Below, piece by piece: positions 63,431-64,000 of a stretch of DNA of 64,000 bases (positions within the stretch are counted from its first letter, which is position 1; every line of letters begins with the position of its first letter). The notes under the pieces were generated by a model. That model saw only the letters and a list, made by a program, of their open reading frames with translations, made no database searches and was not told where the DNA came from. A program made the translations under genes and the position numbers. The stretch is from JAYPWI01 sp964629575 (GTDB taxonomy: Bacteria; Actinomycetota; Acidimicrobiia; Acidimicrobiales; Poriferisodalaceae). The DNA is taken from NCBI GenBank assembly GCA_964629575.1, contig CAZVUM010000003.1:1-64000 (forward strand), in the 5' to 3' direction.

Positions 63431-64000
63431 CTACTGGAGCGCCTCGGCGAGCTCGCGGGTGAGGTAGGTGAGAATCAGGTCGGCGCCGGCCCGCTTGATG
63501 GCGGTCACGTGTTCGAAGGCGGTTGCCTCGCCGTCGATCCACCCGTTGGCCGCTGCAGCCTTGAGCATCGCGAACTCCCCGGACACGTGGTAGGCAGCCA
63601 GTGGCAGATCGAACGTCGCTCGGGCCTCCGCGATGACGTCGAGGTACGCGAGCGCAGGTTTCACCATGATGATGTCGGCGCCTTCGTCGACATCGAACCG
63701 GATCTCCTCCATGGCCTCGCGGGCGTTGGCCGGATCCTGCTGGTACCCCTTGCGATCGCCGCCTCCTGCGATCGTCACATCCACTGCATCGCGGAAGGGC
63801 CCGTACTCGGCCGAGGCGTACTTGGCCGAATACGCCATGACCGGAATGGCGTCGTGGCTGTTGGCATCGAGCGCCTGACGGATGGCCGCAACCTGGCCGT
63901 CCATCATCCCGCTCGGCGCCACCATGTGCGCGCCGGCGTCGGCCTGGGCGAGCGCCGCCTTCTGATAGAGCTCCAGCGTGGCGTCGTTGTCGACATCGCC
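63431..64000 (-). CDS. hemB: Delta-aminolevulinic acid dehydratase (5' end outside window)
   Basis: The enzyme joins two 5-aminolevulinate molecules into porphobilinogen for heme synthesis. The last 189 residues are visible. They hold MMDGQVAAIRQALD, the active-site lysines in VMAYSAKYAS and IIMVKPALAYLDV, and the C-terminal helix. Complete in the visible part; the start lies beyond position 64000. It is followed by the aquaporin gene. Confidence 0.96.
   Translation of the reverse strand, partial: GDVDNDATLELYQKAALAQADAGAHMVAPSGMMDGQVAAIRQALDANSHDAIPVMAYSAKYASAEYGPFRDAVDVTIAGGGDRKGYQQDPANAREAMEEIRFDVDEGADIIMVKPALAYLDVIAEARATFDLPLAAYHVSGEFAMLKAAAANGWIDGEATAFEHVTAIKRAGADLILTYLTRELAEALQ

Overview
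The window is a high-GC, densely packed bacterial chromosome segment, most probably from an actinobacterium of the class Acidimicrobiia (Ilumatobacter-like). This placement is inferred from the character of the proteins: DNA topoisomerase I with a lysine-rich tail instead of zinc fingers, abundant P450s, LLM flavin oxidoreductases, a magnesium-chelatase-like ATPase with a VWA partner, and frequent GTG starts with 4-nt ATGA/GTGA overlaps. It is a draft scaffold: 100 Ns lie at 23996-24095, so adjacency across that point is not proven by sequence.

Region 1 (1-9720): tRNA-Thr(CGU); a minus-strand block of DNA polymerase III delta-prime, thymidylate kinase, an MFS transporter and topA; then a DUF368 lipid-carrier transporter, tatA, an ammonium transporter and a short-chain dehydrogenase. 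Region 2 (9720-17800): ion homeostasis, with a membrane pyrophosphatase, NhaA and a KhtTU-like K+/H+ antiporter pair, mixed with a frameshifted HAD hydrolase, a STAS protein, and a TetR regulator with an LLM oxidoreductase. Region 3 (17800-24000): a VWA protein and its MoxR/chelatase-type ATPase on the minus strand, separated by a divergent c-di-GMP enzyme with a histidine-rich sensor loop.

Region 4 (24096-40150): a GH2-type glycosidase, the sdhCAB operon, a DUF3179 lipoprotein whose reading frame is crossed by an in-frame UGA at a conserved CxxC cysteine and followed by a SECIS-like hairpin (candidate selenoprotein), small membrane proteins, a CDF metal exporter, an HD protein resembling the C-terminal half of a CCA-adding enzyme, dnaE, a MarR regulator and a thioesterase.

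Region 5 (40157-57806) looks like a catabolic island: a Rieske oxygenase, two glutamine-synthetase-like ligases, four P450s, an acyl-CoA dehydrogenase, two class I glutamine amidotransferase-fold hydrolases, a degraded alcohol dehydrogenase and a branched-chain-type ABC importer with a fused permease-ATPase. Ligase, oxygenase and amidase together suggest breakdown of an amine through gamma-glutamylation, by analogy with aniline, isopropylamine, polyamine and cyclic-amine pathways. Region 6 (57863-64000): a small membrane protein, thrS, an M23 peptidase, a zinc-type dehydrogenase, an aquaporin and the 3' part of hemB.

Imperfect palindromes with cores such as GGTGTCAGGCACC or GGGTCAGACACGTGTCTGACCC recur between genes and resemble REP elements. 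No phage, insertion sequence or CRISPR array was seen.
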